In this document: piece after piece, positions 53,911-63,266 of the stretch
How the letters are laid out: each line of letters opens with the position of its first letter
Position numbering within the stretch: position 1 is the first letter of the stretch
NCBI RefSeq assembly: GCF_900115785.1
Contig: NZ_FOYS01000003.1
Location: 186,001-250,000, forward strand
DNA from: Halogeometricum limi
Lineage (GTDB): Archaea; Halobacteriota; Halobacteria; Halobacteriales; Haloferacaceae
Direction of reading: 5' to 3'
DNA length: 64,000 bases
The notes under the pieces: model-generated
Told to the model about the DNA's origin: nothing
Database searches by the model: none
The model's input: only the letters and a program-made list of their open reading frames with translations
Program-made: the position numbers and the translations under genes

Positions 53911-54984
53911 TCAGAACGCGCGCAGGTTGTCGAGGACCGCTTCGGCCGCACCGGAGTCGATGCTCTCTCTCGCCATCTCCAGTCCCTCGTCTAAGTCGTC
54001 GGCGTCCTCGCGGGCGTAGATGCGGAACGCGGCGTTGAGGGCGACGGCGTCGGCGAAGTGGTCGGTTCTGTCGCCGGTGACGACGGCTTCGGTGATGGCG
54101 GCGGAGTCGCCCGCCACGTCGTCGGGGTTCACCTCCAAGTCCTCGTTCGCGAAGTCCATCCCGTACTCGGCCGTCTCTATCTCGAAGTCGGTGAACTCGC
54201 CGTCGGTGGACTCGCCGACCTTCGTGTAACCGGGGCGGATGTCGTCGTAGCCCTCCATCCCCTGGAACATGACGACGCGACGCGGACCGAGCGTCTCGGA
54301 CTGCTCGAACGTGTCGACGATTTTCTTCGCGAACGCGAGGTGGTAGAAGCTCCCGAGGTGGACGTCGGCGTTCGCGGGGTTCGCGATGGTCTCGATGGTG
54401 TTGACGAACGTGCGAACGCCCATCGCGTCGCGACGCTCGAACAGGGCGTGGATGGCCGGGTTGAACTCGGGTTGGTAGTAGAAGCCGAACCCCGTGTCGT
54501 CGACCTGGTCGGCGCTCTCCTGCGGCGAGAGTTCGGTGCGGACGCCGAGTTCGTCCAAGACGTGCTTGTACGCGTCCTGTTTCTGCGTCGGGACTCTGTC
54601 GCCCGAGTGGACGACGACGGGCGTGCCCGCACCGGCGGCGACGATGCCCGCGGCGGCGCCCAGGATGGCCGTCTTCCCCTTCCCGTCGTAGTTCGCCCCG
54701 CAGTCGACGGGGTCGGCGTCGGGTTCGGCGTACTCGACGTGTTCCGTCATCACGTCGGCGTAGGCGGCCAGTTCTTCGGCGACGTTGTGCTTCCAGCGGT
54801 TCGCCAGCCAGAACGCGCCCAGCGTCGTGTGGTCCGGTTCTCCGGCGAGGATGCGCCGCATCGCCTCGGTCGCCTGTTCGCGGGTCATGTCCTCTGCGGA
54901 CTTCGTCCCCGTCCCCACCACTTCGGTCATGAGTCGCTTCAGCGGCCAGTCCCCGAACTCGGTGGTCTCCGGCGCTTGTGACAT
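53911..54984 (-). CDS. Anthranilate phosphoribosyltransferase-like (TrpD2/YbiB-type) protein
   Basis: A 357-aa protein with the TrpD fold layout ('LKRLMTEVVGTGTKSAEDMTREQATEAMRRILAGE', 'CGANYDGKGKTAILGAAAGIVAAGAGTPVVVHSGDR', 'NPANADVHLGSFYHLAFAKKIVDTF'). The PRPP-binding loop that reads GTGGD in true TrpD is GANYD here. TrpD2/YbiB relatives with such changes bind nucleic acid and do not work in tryptophan synthesis. No trp genes are adjacent. Divergent from the siroheme decarboxylase gene. Confidence 0.78.
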   Translation of the reverse strand: MSQAPETTEFGDWPLKRLMTEVVGTGTKSAEDMTREQATEAMRRILAGEPDHTTLGAFWLANRWKHNVAEELAAYADVMTEHVEYAEPDADPVDCGANYDGKGKTAILGAAAGIVAAGAGTPVVVHSGDRVPTQKQDAYKHVLDELGVRTELSPQESADQVDDTGFGFYYQPEFNPAIHALFERRDAMGVRTFVNTIETIANPANADVHLGSFYHLAFAKKIVDTFEQSETLGPRRVVMFQGMEGYDDIRPGYTKVGESTDGEFTDFEIETAEYGMDFANEDLEVNPDDVAGDSAAITEAVVTGDRTDHFADAVALNAAFRIYAREDADDLDEGLEMARESIDSGAAEAVLDNLRAF

Positions 54985-55100
54985 GGTTCGGCGTTGGGCG
55001 CGGCGCGGCAAAAGTGGTGCGTTGTCGGCGCACCGTTCCCCTCGCGGCGCGCCCGGCCGGACCCGAAATAGGTACCTTCGCTCGGTCCTGAGATGAGTCA

Positions 55101-56144
55101 ATGAGTTCCCTCGCCGACGACTGGCGTGCCGACTTGGACGAGGTGGACGCGACGCTCATCGACGAGTACCAGAGCGGTTTCCCCGTCGTCGAACGTCCGT
55201 TCGGCGCCCTCGCAGACGAACTCGGCGTCTCCGAAGACGAAGCGCTGGACCGCGTCCGCAGACTTCGAGAACGCGGCGTCTTCCGCCGCTTCGGCGCGGT
55301 GTTGAACCCGCCGGTCATCGGCAGTTCGACGCTCGCGGCCGTCTCAGCGCCCGAGGAACGCTTCGAGGAGGTCGCCGAGGTGATAAACGGCTACCGACAG
55401 GTGAACCACAACTACCGCCGCGACCACGAGTGGAACATGTGGTTCGTCGTCACCGCCGGGTCCAGAGGGAAGCGCGACGAGATTCTGGCCGACATCGAGG
55501 ACAGGACCGGCCTCTCGGTGCTGAACCTCCCGATGCTGACGGACTACTACATCGACCTGGAGTTTCCCGTGATGAACGACGACCGGTTCGCCCGCGAGAG
55601 TCTCGCCGCGACGGAGGTGAACGCGACGCGCATCTCCGAGGAGGCCACCGGAAACCTCTCTGCGCTCGACGCCGCCCTTCTCGTGGAGATTCAGGACGGC
55701 TTCCCGCTCTCGGCGACGCCGTACCGCGACGTCGCCGACGCCGTCGGCGCGGACGTAGACGACGTACTCTCGGCCATCGAACGACTCCGCGACGACGGTT
55801 GTATCAAGCGAATCGGTTGCGTCGTCAACCACGTCGTCACCGGCTTCGACGCCAACTGCATGGTCGTCTGGGACGTGCCCGACGACGAACTCGACGCGCG
55901 CGGCGAAGCGGTGGGGCGACTCCCGTACGTCACGCTCTGCTATCACCGTCCGCGCCGCCCGGAACAGGACTGGCCGTACAACCTGTTTACGATGATTCAC
56001 GGCCGCGAGGCCGGCGCCGTCGACGAGAAGATAGACGAACTCGCCGCCGAACACCTCCCGTTCGACCACGAACGCCTGTACTCCACGGAGACGCTGAAAC
56101 AGACGGGCGCGCAGTACGAGGAGTTAGTGAGTTCGGAGGAGTAG
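55101..56144 (+). CDS. ahbAB: Siroheme decarboxylase, fused AhbA-AhbB type (Lrp/AsnC-like)
   Basis: A 347-aa protein made of two Lrp-like halves (about 1-170 and 175-347). Each has an HTH-like start and a RAM-like end. The first has 'QVNHNYRRDHEWNMWFVVTAG', the second 'LCYHRPRRPEQDWPYNLFTMIHG'; these are the diagnostic AhbA/AhbB (NirD/L-type) stretches. The enzyme removes two acetate carboxyls from siroheme, giving didecarboxysiroheme in the archaeal heme pathway. In most organisms the subunits are separate genes. A 26-nt piece of its 3' end is duplicated downstream. Confidence 0.88.
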   Translation: MSSLADDWRADLDEVDATLIDEYQSGFPVVERPFGALADELGVSEDEALDRVRRLRERGVFRRFGAVLNPPVIGSSTLAAVSAPEERFEEVAEVINGYRQVNHNYRRDHEWNMWFVVTAGSRGKRDEILADIEDRTGLSVLNLPMLTDYYIDLEFPVMNDDRFARESLAATEVNATRISEEATGNLSALDAALLVEIQDGFPLSATPYRDVADAVGADVDDVLSAIERLRDDGCIKRIGCVVNHVVTGFDANCMVVWDVPDDELDARGEAVGRLPYVTLCYHRPRRPEQDWPYNLFTMIHGREAGAVDEKIDELAAEHLPFDHERLYSTETLKQTGAQYEELVSSEE

Positions 56145-56333
56145 TCCGCGACCGAAGGGAGCGGCGTTTTTGGTCCACCGATGGACGTTTCACGCCCATC
56201 GAGCCTCACTTCACCTTGTTCAGCGAGACAGATTTTTGCGCCGAGTGGGCCGCTCTGCGGCCCCGAGGTGGAAAAAGGTGGTCGCAGGAGTTAGTGAGTT
56301 CGGAGGAGTAGTCCGCGACCGAAGGGAGCGGCG
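56119..56333 (+). repeat. 48-bp direct repeat copying the 3' end of ahbAB
   Basis: Bases 56119-56166 and 56286-56333 are identical (offset 167 bp). The repeat includes the last 26 nt of ahbAB with its stop and the next 22 nt. The 119 bp between the copies contains T-rich stretches and no gene. This could be a tandem duplication or the footprint of a small inserted element. The remaining bases to 56420 hold nothing else I can support. Confidence 0.8.
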
Positions 56334-56420
56334 GTTTTCGAGTCACCTTTCACTCGGTCCGTCGTCACTCCGATAGATGCGCTCCGAAACGGACGACTTC
56401 GACACGATGGACGCCGACCG

Positions 56421-56756
56421 ATGAACCGAGACGACGTCGACACGCAGTGGCTTCTCACGGGCGTCGTCGCCCTCGTCGGGTTCGCCCTCCTCGACAGACC
56501 GGCGACGCTCACCGAGTACGCTATCGCCGGAACCGTCCTCGCCGTCGTCTTCGCCGGGGCCGTCTACGCCGTCCGCGCGAACCGCCGGTTCCGCCTCGTC
56601 GCTCTCGTCACCTGCTTCGGTATCGCCACCGTCACCGGGTTCAGGGCGTTGGACGAACCGAACGTCGTCGTCGCGTGGGGGGTCGGCGGGATGTTCTCCG
56701 CACTCGTCGTCGTGGAGTTCGTCGGCGAGGCGTACCGTCACCGCAGCGACGACTGA
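56421..56756 (+). CDS. Hypothetical small membrane protein
   Basis: A 111-aa protein with about four hydrophobic segments (roughly 10-26, 33-51, 57-75, 82-100). The C-terminus is polar (YRHRSDD). No recognised family. It stands between the duplicated ahbAB tail and the histidine-rich protein gene. Confidence 0.66.
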   Translation: MNRDDVDTQWLLTGVVALVGFALLDRPATLTEYAIAGTVLAVVFAGAVYAVRANRRFRLVALVTCFGIATVTGFRALDEPNVVVAWGVGGMFSALVVVEFVGEAYRHRSDD

Positions 56757-56903
56757 CCGCGGTTCGCCCGGACGAAACCTCCGTTTCGACTGGAATTTGT
56801 GCCTAACTCGTGCGTCTCTCGTGTCCGTTTCTCGCCCGTCTCGTGCCCGAGTTCGGCAAATCTCCTTTAGGCCCCTCGGCTTCGGACTCGTCGGGTACCA
56901 CCC

Positions 56904-57602
<699 letters not shown>

Positions 57603-57707
57603 GGCGTCACGCGACACCTCGTCTTCCATCTCCCCCTACACCTGCTGACGCACCGGCTACACCCCGGTCCGCGTCGTTTTTGTACCCGTCCCGTGAGGTG
57701 AGGGTAG

Positions 57708-57989
57708 ATGCGTCGGGTGCTCTGGTGGCTCGTCGGCGGTGCACGCGGCGGGAAGAACCGCCTGCGCGTCGTCAGAACGCTCTCGGAGACGCCGATGAAC
57801 GCGAACCAACTCGCCGAAGCACTCGACCTGAACTACAAGACGGTGAGACACCACCTCGAACTCCTCGAAGAAAACGGAGTACTGACCACGATGGGTGACG
57901 GCTACGGGAAGACGTACTTCCTCTCGGACCGGATGGAACAGAACATGGACCTCCTCGACCGGATTGCGACGGAGGCCGACCTCGAATGA
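57708..57989 (+). CDS. ArsR-like winged-helix regulator
   Basis: A 93-aa DNA-binding protein. 'ARGGKNRLRVVRTLSETPMNANQLAEALDLNYKTVRHHLELLEENGVLTTMGDGYGKTYFLSDRM' is a complete winged helix. A Shine-Dalgarno GAGGTGA (57695-57701) precedes the ATG by 6 nt. The stop overlaps the next gene (ATGA). No metal-binding cysteine motif is seen. Confidence 0.88.
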   Translation: MRRVLWWLVGGARGGKNRLRVVRTLSETPMNANQLAEALDLNYKTVRHHLELLEENGVLTTMGDGYGKTYFLSDRMEQNMDLLDRIATEADLE

Positions 57990-58396
57990 GTCACGCGGAC
58001 CCCGACCCGACGACGCGAACGCTGTTCGTCACGCTCCTCGGCGTCCTCGTCGCCCTCGTCGCGACGGTGTTCACGCCCGTCCTCGCGGGGCGACCGGTGG
58101 ACCTCAGACTCCCGATGTTGCTCCGAGTGAAACTGTTCGTGTCGACGTTCAACGTCGCGCTCTTGGTGGCACTCGCGTACAACTACGTCCGCGTCTACCG
58201 CGACCTGCCGAACCCCTTCACGATGAGTCTCGTCGTGTTCACGCTCGCATTGCTGTTGTACGCGCTCACGTCGAACCCCCTCGCGGCCGTGCTGTTCGGC
58301 TTCCGACCGACGGTGAGCATCGGGCCGTTCACGTTCCTTCCCGACCTGTTCGCGGCCGTCGCGGTGGTCGTGCTTCTCTATCAGAGCTATCGGTGA
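57986..58396 (+). CDS. Four-helix membrane protein coupled to the HTH gene
   Basis: A 136-aa integral membrane protein with about four helices (roughly 11-33, 45-65, 77-100, 112-132). It is translationally coupled to the HTH regulator, so the two may form a membrane-linked regulatory pair. No family function recognised. Confidence 0.8.
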   Translation: MSHADPDPTTRTLFVTLLGVLVALVATVFTPVLAGRPVDLRLPMLLRVKLFVSTFNVALLVALAYNYVRVYRDLPNPFTMSLVVFTLALLLYALTSNPLAAVLFGFRPTVSIGPFTFLPDLFAAVAVVVLLYQSYR

Positions 58397-58412
58397 GAGG
58401 AGAGTCCGACCG

Positions 58413-59192
58413 CTACCGCGAGAACGGGAACGCGCGGTAGAGCGTTCGCGCGGCCTGCGCGACGCCCGTCTTCGCGAGCGAACCGCTCTTGACCGCGCCG
58501 CGCTTGGCGAAGTACCCGCTCTTTCTGACACCCGCACCGGCGTAGTGGCGCGCGCTCGTCGGGATGGGCGTCCGCCGCCCTTCGACGCGCGTAGAACCGC
58601 CGCGGATAGCGTCCAAGATGACGTCCTGGGAGAGGCCCGCGCGGGTCACGTCGGGGATGTCTATCTCGGTGTACGCGCGGCCGACGTACCCGACTTTGTG
58701 GGCGTCGCTCCCGGCGACGCCGGGGTAGCCGCCGCCGTCGGCGAAGCGGCGCGCGCGGCGGTTCTTCCACCCGGTGAACAGCCACGAGTTGTACACCTCG
58801 ATGGCGTCCGGTTCGACGCCGCGGAGGCGTTTCTTCCGGACGCCGTGGCGACTCCGCTGGAACGGGTGCGGGACGATGGCGACGCCGCCTCGGTCGCGGA
58901 CCCACTCCACCGTCTCCTTCATCGGGGCGCGGCGCGGCGGCATCTCCTCTATGCCGAGACAGAGGAGATGTCCGTCCGCCGTCGAGACTTCCACGCCGGG
59001 GATGCCGACGAGGCCGTACATCGGGGCCAGCTCCGCCGCGCGAATCGACTCGTGGATGACGTCGTGGTCGGTCACGACGACGGCGTCGAGGCCGATTTCG
59101 GCGGCCTGTTCCAAGATGAGCTCCACGGGGTCGTGCGCGTCGTACGACGCTTCCGAGTGAACGTGGGGGTCGATGCGGACGGTGAGGGACAC
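58413..59192 (-). CDS. PHP-domain phosphoesterase
   Basis: A 259-aa metal-dependent hydrolase. PHP motifs: 'RIDPHVHSEASYD' (ligands His-x-His), 'DAVVVTDHDVIHESI', 'GIPGVEVST', 'GVAIVPHPFQRSRHG' and 'GVAGSDAHKVGYVG'. Probably cleaves phosphate esters; the substrate is not known. A basic C-terminal 60 residues lies outside the domain. Confidence 0.9.
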   Translation of the reverse strand: MSLTVRIDPHVHSEASYDAHDPVELILEQAAEIGLDAVVVTDHDVIHESIRAAELAPMYGLVGIPGVEVSTADGHLLCLGIEEMPPRRAPMKETVEWVRDRGGVAIVPHPFQRSRHGVRKKRLRGVEPDAIEVYNSWLFTGWKNRRARRFADGGGYPGVAGSDAHKVGYVGRAYTEIDIPDVTRAGLSQDVILDAIRGGSTRVEGRRTPIPTSARHYAGAGVRKSGYFAKRGAVKSGSLAKTGVAQAARTLYRAFPFSR

Positions 59193-59410
59193 ACCCCCCT
59201 CTTCGTGTTCTCTGGCAAAAAACCGTCGGAGCGTATGACAACACGGGGCACGCGCGAACGCTCGACGTCGCAGCGCCTCTCTCGAACACTCTCAGGTGCT
59301 CTCGACGGCTTTCACGCCGAGCTGACAGTACCGTTTCGGATAACTAACAGTGAATTTACAACAATCCGCTTCAGCGAACGTTTACCCGCCCCGGTACGCT
59401 ATCACTTCCC

Positions 59411-61159
59411 ATGAGTTCGACAGACCGCTTCCGCGAAGTCGTCTCGCTCTCCGACCTCCGGCGCGAGGGTCGCCTCCAGCGAACCGTCGACGGCCGCGCA
59501 CTCGCGCTCTTCCACCACGAAGACGAGATTCGCGTGGTGGACAACCGCTGTCCGCACATGGGATTTCCGCTCTCGAAGGGGAGCGTCGAAGACGGCGTGT
59601 TGACCTGCCACTGGCACCACGCCCGCTTCGAACTCTCCTGCGGCGACACGTTCGACCCCTGGGCCGACGACGTGCAGACGTTTCCCGTCGAGGTTCGCGA
59701 CGGCACCGTCTTCGTCGACCCGCACCCCGACCCGGACGACCCGCCGGCGGTCCACTGGGCGAGTCGGTTGGAGGACGGCCTCGAACAGAACCTCAGACTC
59801 GTCGTCGCGAAGTCCGCCGTCGGCCTCGTCGACGCCGACGTCCCCGCCGAAGCGATTCTCGAACGGGGGGTCCTGTTCGGGTCGCGCTACCGCGAGTCCG
59901 GGTGGGGGCCGGGACTCACCATCCTCGCGGCGATGGCGAACGTCCTCTCCGATTTGGGGGCGGACGACCGCAAGCGCGCGCTGTATCAGGGTCTCGTCCA
60001 CGTCGCCGGCGACTGCGCCGACGAACCCCCGCGGTTCGACCAGGACCCGTTCGACACGGACGACGTGTCGCTCGACCGACTGGAGACGTGGTTCCGCGAG
60101 AACGTCGAGGTTCGCGACGCCGACGGCGCGGAGCGAGTCCTGCGGACGGCGATAGCGAACGGCGCGGACGACGCGCAGGTGGCGACGATGCTGGCCGCGG
60201 CGGCGACGGACCACCGCTACCTGAACACGGGGCACACGCTCGACTTCATCAACAAGGCCTGCGAGGCACTCGACCACGTCGGCTGGGACCACGCCGACGC
60301 CGTCCTCCCGAGTCTCGTCCGCGACCTGGCGACGGCCGACCGGGCCGAAGAACGCTCCTCGTGGCGTCAGCCTATCGACCTCGCGGCGATGCTCGACGCG
60401 ACGTTCTCGGACCTCGACTCGCTGGTCGCCGAGGGGTCGGAACTCCACTGGTCGGTCCCCGAGGACTTCACGCAGACGCTGCTCGCAGAGGACCCCGAAG
60501 TGGTCGTCTCGGCGCTCGAAGACGCGGTTCGTGCGGGGGCGACCGTCGAGGAACTCGCCCGCGAAGTCGCGTTCGCCGCGGCCACGCGCGTCGCGCAGTT
60601 CGCCACCGTCAACGAGTTCTCCGACTGGAACACCGTCCACCACACGTTCACCTACGCGAACGCCGTCCACCAGTTGGCCCGTCGAACCGAGTCGCGGGAA
60701 CTCTACCGCGGCGTGTTCGACGCCGCTATCAACGTCTACCTCGACCGCTTCCTGAACACGCCGCCCGCGCCGATTCCCGACGCCGCGCCCGACGCCGACG
60801 CCGACCCGCAGTCGCATCTCGACGCGTTGGTCGAGTCGTTCGACGTGGAGGGTTCGGTGGACGAGGCGGGGAGGCGGGCGGCGCACTACCTCGACTGCGG
60901 CGGCGACGTGGCGCGCCTCCGCGAACGACTCGGCGAGGCGCTCCTCCGCGAGGACGCCGGATTCCACACGTACCAAGCGCTCGAAGCGGGGTTCACGCAG
61001 GCGTCGCTTCGCGAGGACCCCGACGAGGTCAGGACGCTCCTCGTCGCCGTCGCGCGCTACCTCGGCGCGCACTTCCCGACGCGCCGCGAACGCGAGCAGA
61101 CGTTCACCATCGCGTCGCGTCTCCACCGCGGCGAGAAGATACACGAGGCGGCCGAGTAG
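59411..61159 (+). CDS. Rieske [2Fe-2S] protein fused to a large helical domain
   Basis: A 582-aa protein. The N-terminal Rieske domain (about 5-105) has ligands C47, H49, C66 and H69 ('NRCPHMGFPLSKG', 'LTCHWHHARFELSCG'). About 470 residues follow, mostly helical with repeating motifs such as 'DHRYLNTGHTLDFINKACEALDHVGW' and 'NTVHHTFTYANAVHQLAR', including several conserved-looking histidines. It lacks the usual catalytic domain of Rieske oxygenases. It may be a monooxygenase-like or redox sensor protein (speculative). A flavoprotein gene lies convergently, 19 bp away. Confidence 0.82.
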   Translation: MSSTDRFREVVSLSDLRREGRLQRTVDGRALALFHHEDEIRVVDNRCPHMGFPLSKGSVEDGVLTCHWHHARFELSCGDTFDPWADDVQTFPVEVRDGTVFVDPHPDPDDPPAVHWASRLEDGLEQNLRLVVAKSAVGLVDADVPAEAILERGVLFGSRYRESGWGPGLTILAAMANVLSDLGADDRKRALYQGLVHVAGDCADEPPRFDQDPFDTDDVSLDRLETWFRENVEVRDADGAERVLRTAIANGADDAQVATMLAAAATDHRYLNTGHTLDFINKACEALDHVGWDHADAVLPSLVRDLATADRAEERSSWRQPIDLAAMLDATFSDLDSLVAEGSELHWSVPEDFTQTLLAEDPEVVVSALEDAVRAGATVEELAREVAFAAATRVAQFATVNEFSDWNTVHHTFTYANAVHQLARRTESRELYRGVFDAAINVYLDRFLNTPPAPIPDAAPDADADPQSHLDALVESFDVEGSVDEAGRRAAHYLDCGGDVARLRERLGEALLREDAGFHTYQALEAGFTQASLREDPDEVRTLLVAVARYLGAHFPTRREREQTFTIASRLHRGEKIHEAAE

Positions 61160-61178
61160 TGCCGGTCGGTCCGGTTCG

Positions 61179-62216
61179 TCACTCGCCGTCGACCATCCGC
61201 GCGGCGGTGTCGTGACCGTTCCAGAGGGCGCGGTGCACCCGCCCCTCGCCGACGACCCAGTCGCCCGCGAAGAACAGTCCGGCGTCTTCCGCGACGCGAA
61301 CCGACTCGGCGTCGACGCCGCCGTTCGGGAGAGCGTAGCGCCAGCCCTGGTCGTCCACCCAGTCGGGGTCCGCGTACCGGTCGTCCGAGAGGAGGTCGGA
61401 GACGAGCGACGCCGCCTCCGCGGACGCCTCGTCCAACGGGTCGTCGTAGTGCTTCGCGGACCAGTCGGGAGCCATCTGCACGACGAGCAGACTCTCGCCG
61501 TCGGGGACGTGGCCGTCCTTGCACTCCTCTCTGGAGACCCACCCGACGTCGTGGCCATCGTCGACGTTGACGAGGGCGTACCACGGGTGGTCCTCGCGGA
61601 ACGGGTAGTGAAGCAGGATGCTCCGAATCGTCCGGTACTCAACGTCGGCGACGGCGTCTGTCACCGCCGCGAGTCGGTCGTCGCCCCACGCCGTCGACCG
61701 CAGGAGGTCGGCCGTCTGCGGCGCCGGCGGGGTCACGAGTAGTCGGTCGAAGGGGCCGTGCGTCGCCCCCTCGGTGTCGGTGAGCGTCCACGTCCCGGCG
61801 CCGTCGCCGCGTTCGACCGACTCGACTCTGGTGTCGCGGCGGACGTCGGCGTCGGTCCGCGCGAGGAGACGCTTCGCCAACTGCGTCAACCCCTCCGTCC
61901 ACGTCCACTTGTGGTCGTCTCTGTCGTCTCCTTCCTCGATGTCGCCGTCGCCGTCGAACACCCACACGGGCGCTTCGACGTCGACGAGTCCGTCCTCGCC
62001 GAGGTCACGGAGGAGGCTCTCCGTCCGGTCGTCGGGGTCCTTGACGTAGTTCGCGCCGTGGTCGTAAGTGCAGTCGCGTCGCCGTCGCGTCGCGGCGCGA
62101 CCGCAGACGCCGCGACTCTTCTCGACGATTGTCACCGCGGCGTCGACGTCGCGGAGGGCGTACGCCGCGCCGACGCCCGCCGCGCCCGCGCCGACGATAC
62201 CGACGCGCAGCGTCAT
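61179..62216 (-). CDS. FAD-dependent amine oxidase/renalase-like protein
   Basis: A 345-aa flavoprotein. The FAD-binding motif 'VGIVGAGAAGVGAAYALRDVDAAVTIVEKSRGVCGRAATRRR' is followed by 'DHGANYVKD'. The C-terminal 'ESVRVAEDAGLFFAGDWVVGEGRVHRALWNGHDTA' closes the FAD site as in renalase-like amine oxidases. Substrate unknown. Confidence 0.88.
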   Translation of the reverse strand: MTLRVGIVGAGAAGVGAAYALRDVDAAVTIVEKSRGVCGRAATRRRRDCTYDHGANYVKDPDDRTESLLRDLGEDGLVDVEAPVWVFDGDGDIEEGDDRDDHKWTWTEGLTQLAKRLLARTDADVRRDTRVESVERGDGAGTWTLTDTEGATHGPFDRLLVTPPAPQTADLLRSTAWGDDRLAAVTDAVADVEYRTIRSILLHYPFREDHPWYALVNVDDGHDVGWVSREECKDGHVPDGESLLVVQMAPDWSAKHYDDPLDEASAEAASLVSDLLSDDRYADPDWVDDQGWRYALPNGGVDAESVRVAEDAGLFFAGDWVVGEGRVHRALWNGHDTAARMVDGE

Positions 62217-62419
62217 CTGACCGTCCCGCCGTCGTCCGCGTTCGTCCGTTCGTCCATAGCCGCGATTGGGACGCTCGCCGCTTTACCGTTCGGGCGACGG
62301 CGATTCGAGAGGCGGGTGAGACGAGGGTTCGCGGACCGGTCTCCCCCTCTCTTTCTCTCTCGACCCCCGCTACGGCCGGACCCCGGTGAACTATCGTCTC
62401 TCACCTCCCGAGGGTCGGT

Positions 62420-63220
62420 ATGGAAGACCAGTCGACAGTCGGCGCGGCCGGCGTTCCGGCCGTCGGTCTCGGGACGATGGGACTCGACGGAGACGCGGGC
62501 GCCCGGTCGGTAACGGACGCTATCGAGATGGGGTACAGACACGTCGATACCGCGCAGATATACGAGAACGAAAGCGTCGTCGGCCGCGGCATCGCCGCCG
62601 CGGACGTCCCGCGCGAGGAACTGTTCGTCGCGACGAAGGTGTGGGCGGACAATCTCGCTTACGACGACGTCCTCGAAAGCACCGCAGAGAGCATGGCGAA
62701 GTTAGGGGTCGAATATCTCGACCTGTTGTACGTCCATCGACCCATCGACACCTACGACCCCGAGACGACGCTCGCGGCGTTCGACCATCTCCGCGAGGAG
62801 GGACAGATTCGCCACGTCGGCGTGAGCAACTTCGAGGCCGACGAACTCGACACCGCACGCGCGCACCTCGACGCCCCCATCGCCGCCCACCAGATGGAGT
62901 ATCACCCCCTTTTCACCCGGCCGGAACTACTCGCCGACGCGCGCGACCACGACTACGCGCCCGTCGCGTACTCGCCGTTGGCGGGCGGACTCGTCACCGA
63001 GGTGGACGACGTCGTCGCCGTCGCGGAGCGACACGACGCGACGCCGCAGGCCGTCTCTCTGGCGTGGTTGCGCGCGAAGGGGTGTGCGGTCATCCCGAAG
63101 GCGAGTTCGGCGAAACACCTGCGCTCGAACTTCGAGGCGGCGCGGACGCTCGAACTCGACGCGGACGACGTAGCCCGTATCGACGGAATCGAGCGAGAAC
63201 GAGAGCTGTTTCCCGAGTGA
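62420..63220 (+). CDS. Aldo/keto reductase
   Basis: A 266-aa NADPH-dependent oxidoreductase. The catalytic tetrad is present: D43, Y48, K73 and H106 ('GYRHVDTAQIYENE', 'VATKVW', 'LLYVHRP'). The cofactor region 'IRHVGVSNFEADEL' and 'VIPKASSAKHLRSNF' is intact. Reduces aldehydes or ketones; substrate unknown. Confidence 0.92.
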   Translation: MEDQSTVGAAGVPAVGLGTMGLDGDAGARSVTDAIEMGYRHVDTAQIYENESVVGRGIAAADVPREELFVATKVWADNLAYDDVLESTAESMAKLGVEYLDLLYVHRPIDTYDPETTLAAFDHLREEGQIRHVGVSNFEADELDTARAHLDAPIAAHQMEYHPLFTRPELLADARDHDYAPVAYSPLAGGLVTEVDDVVAVAERHDATPQAVSLAWLRAKGCAVIPKASSAKHLRSNFEAARTLELDADDVARIDGIERERELFPE

Positions 63221-63236
63221 CGTAACCCCCGGAACG

Positions 63237-63244
63237 ATTATAAG
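63237..63244 (+). promoter_or_regulatory. TATA element of the RAD55-like gene
   Basis: ATTATAAG is centred 26 nt before the ATG at 63267. It predicts a leaderless transcript from that ATG and argues against the GTG at 63252, which would lie before the transcription start. Confidence 0.55.
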
Positions 63245-63266
63245 TCAGAATGTGGAGAATATCTCT

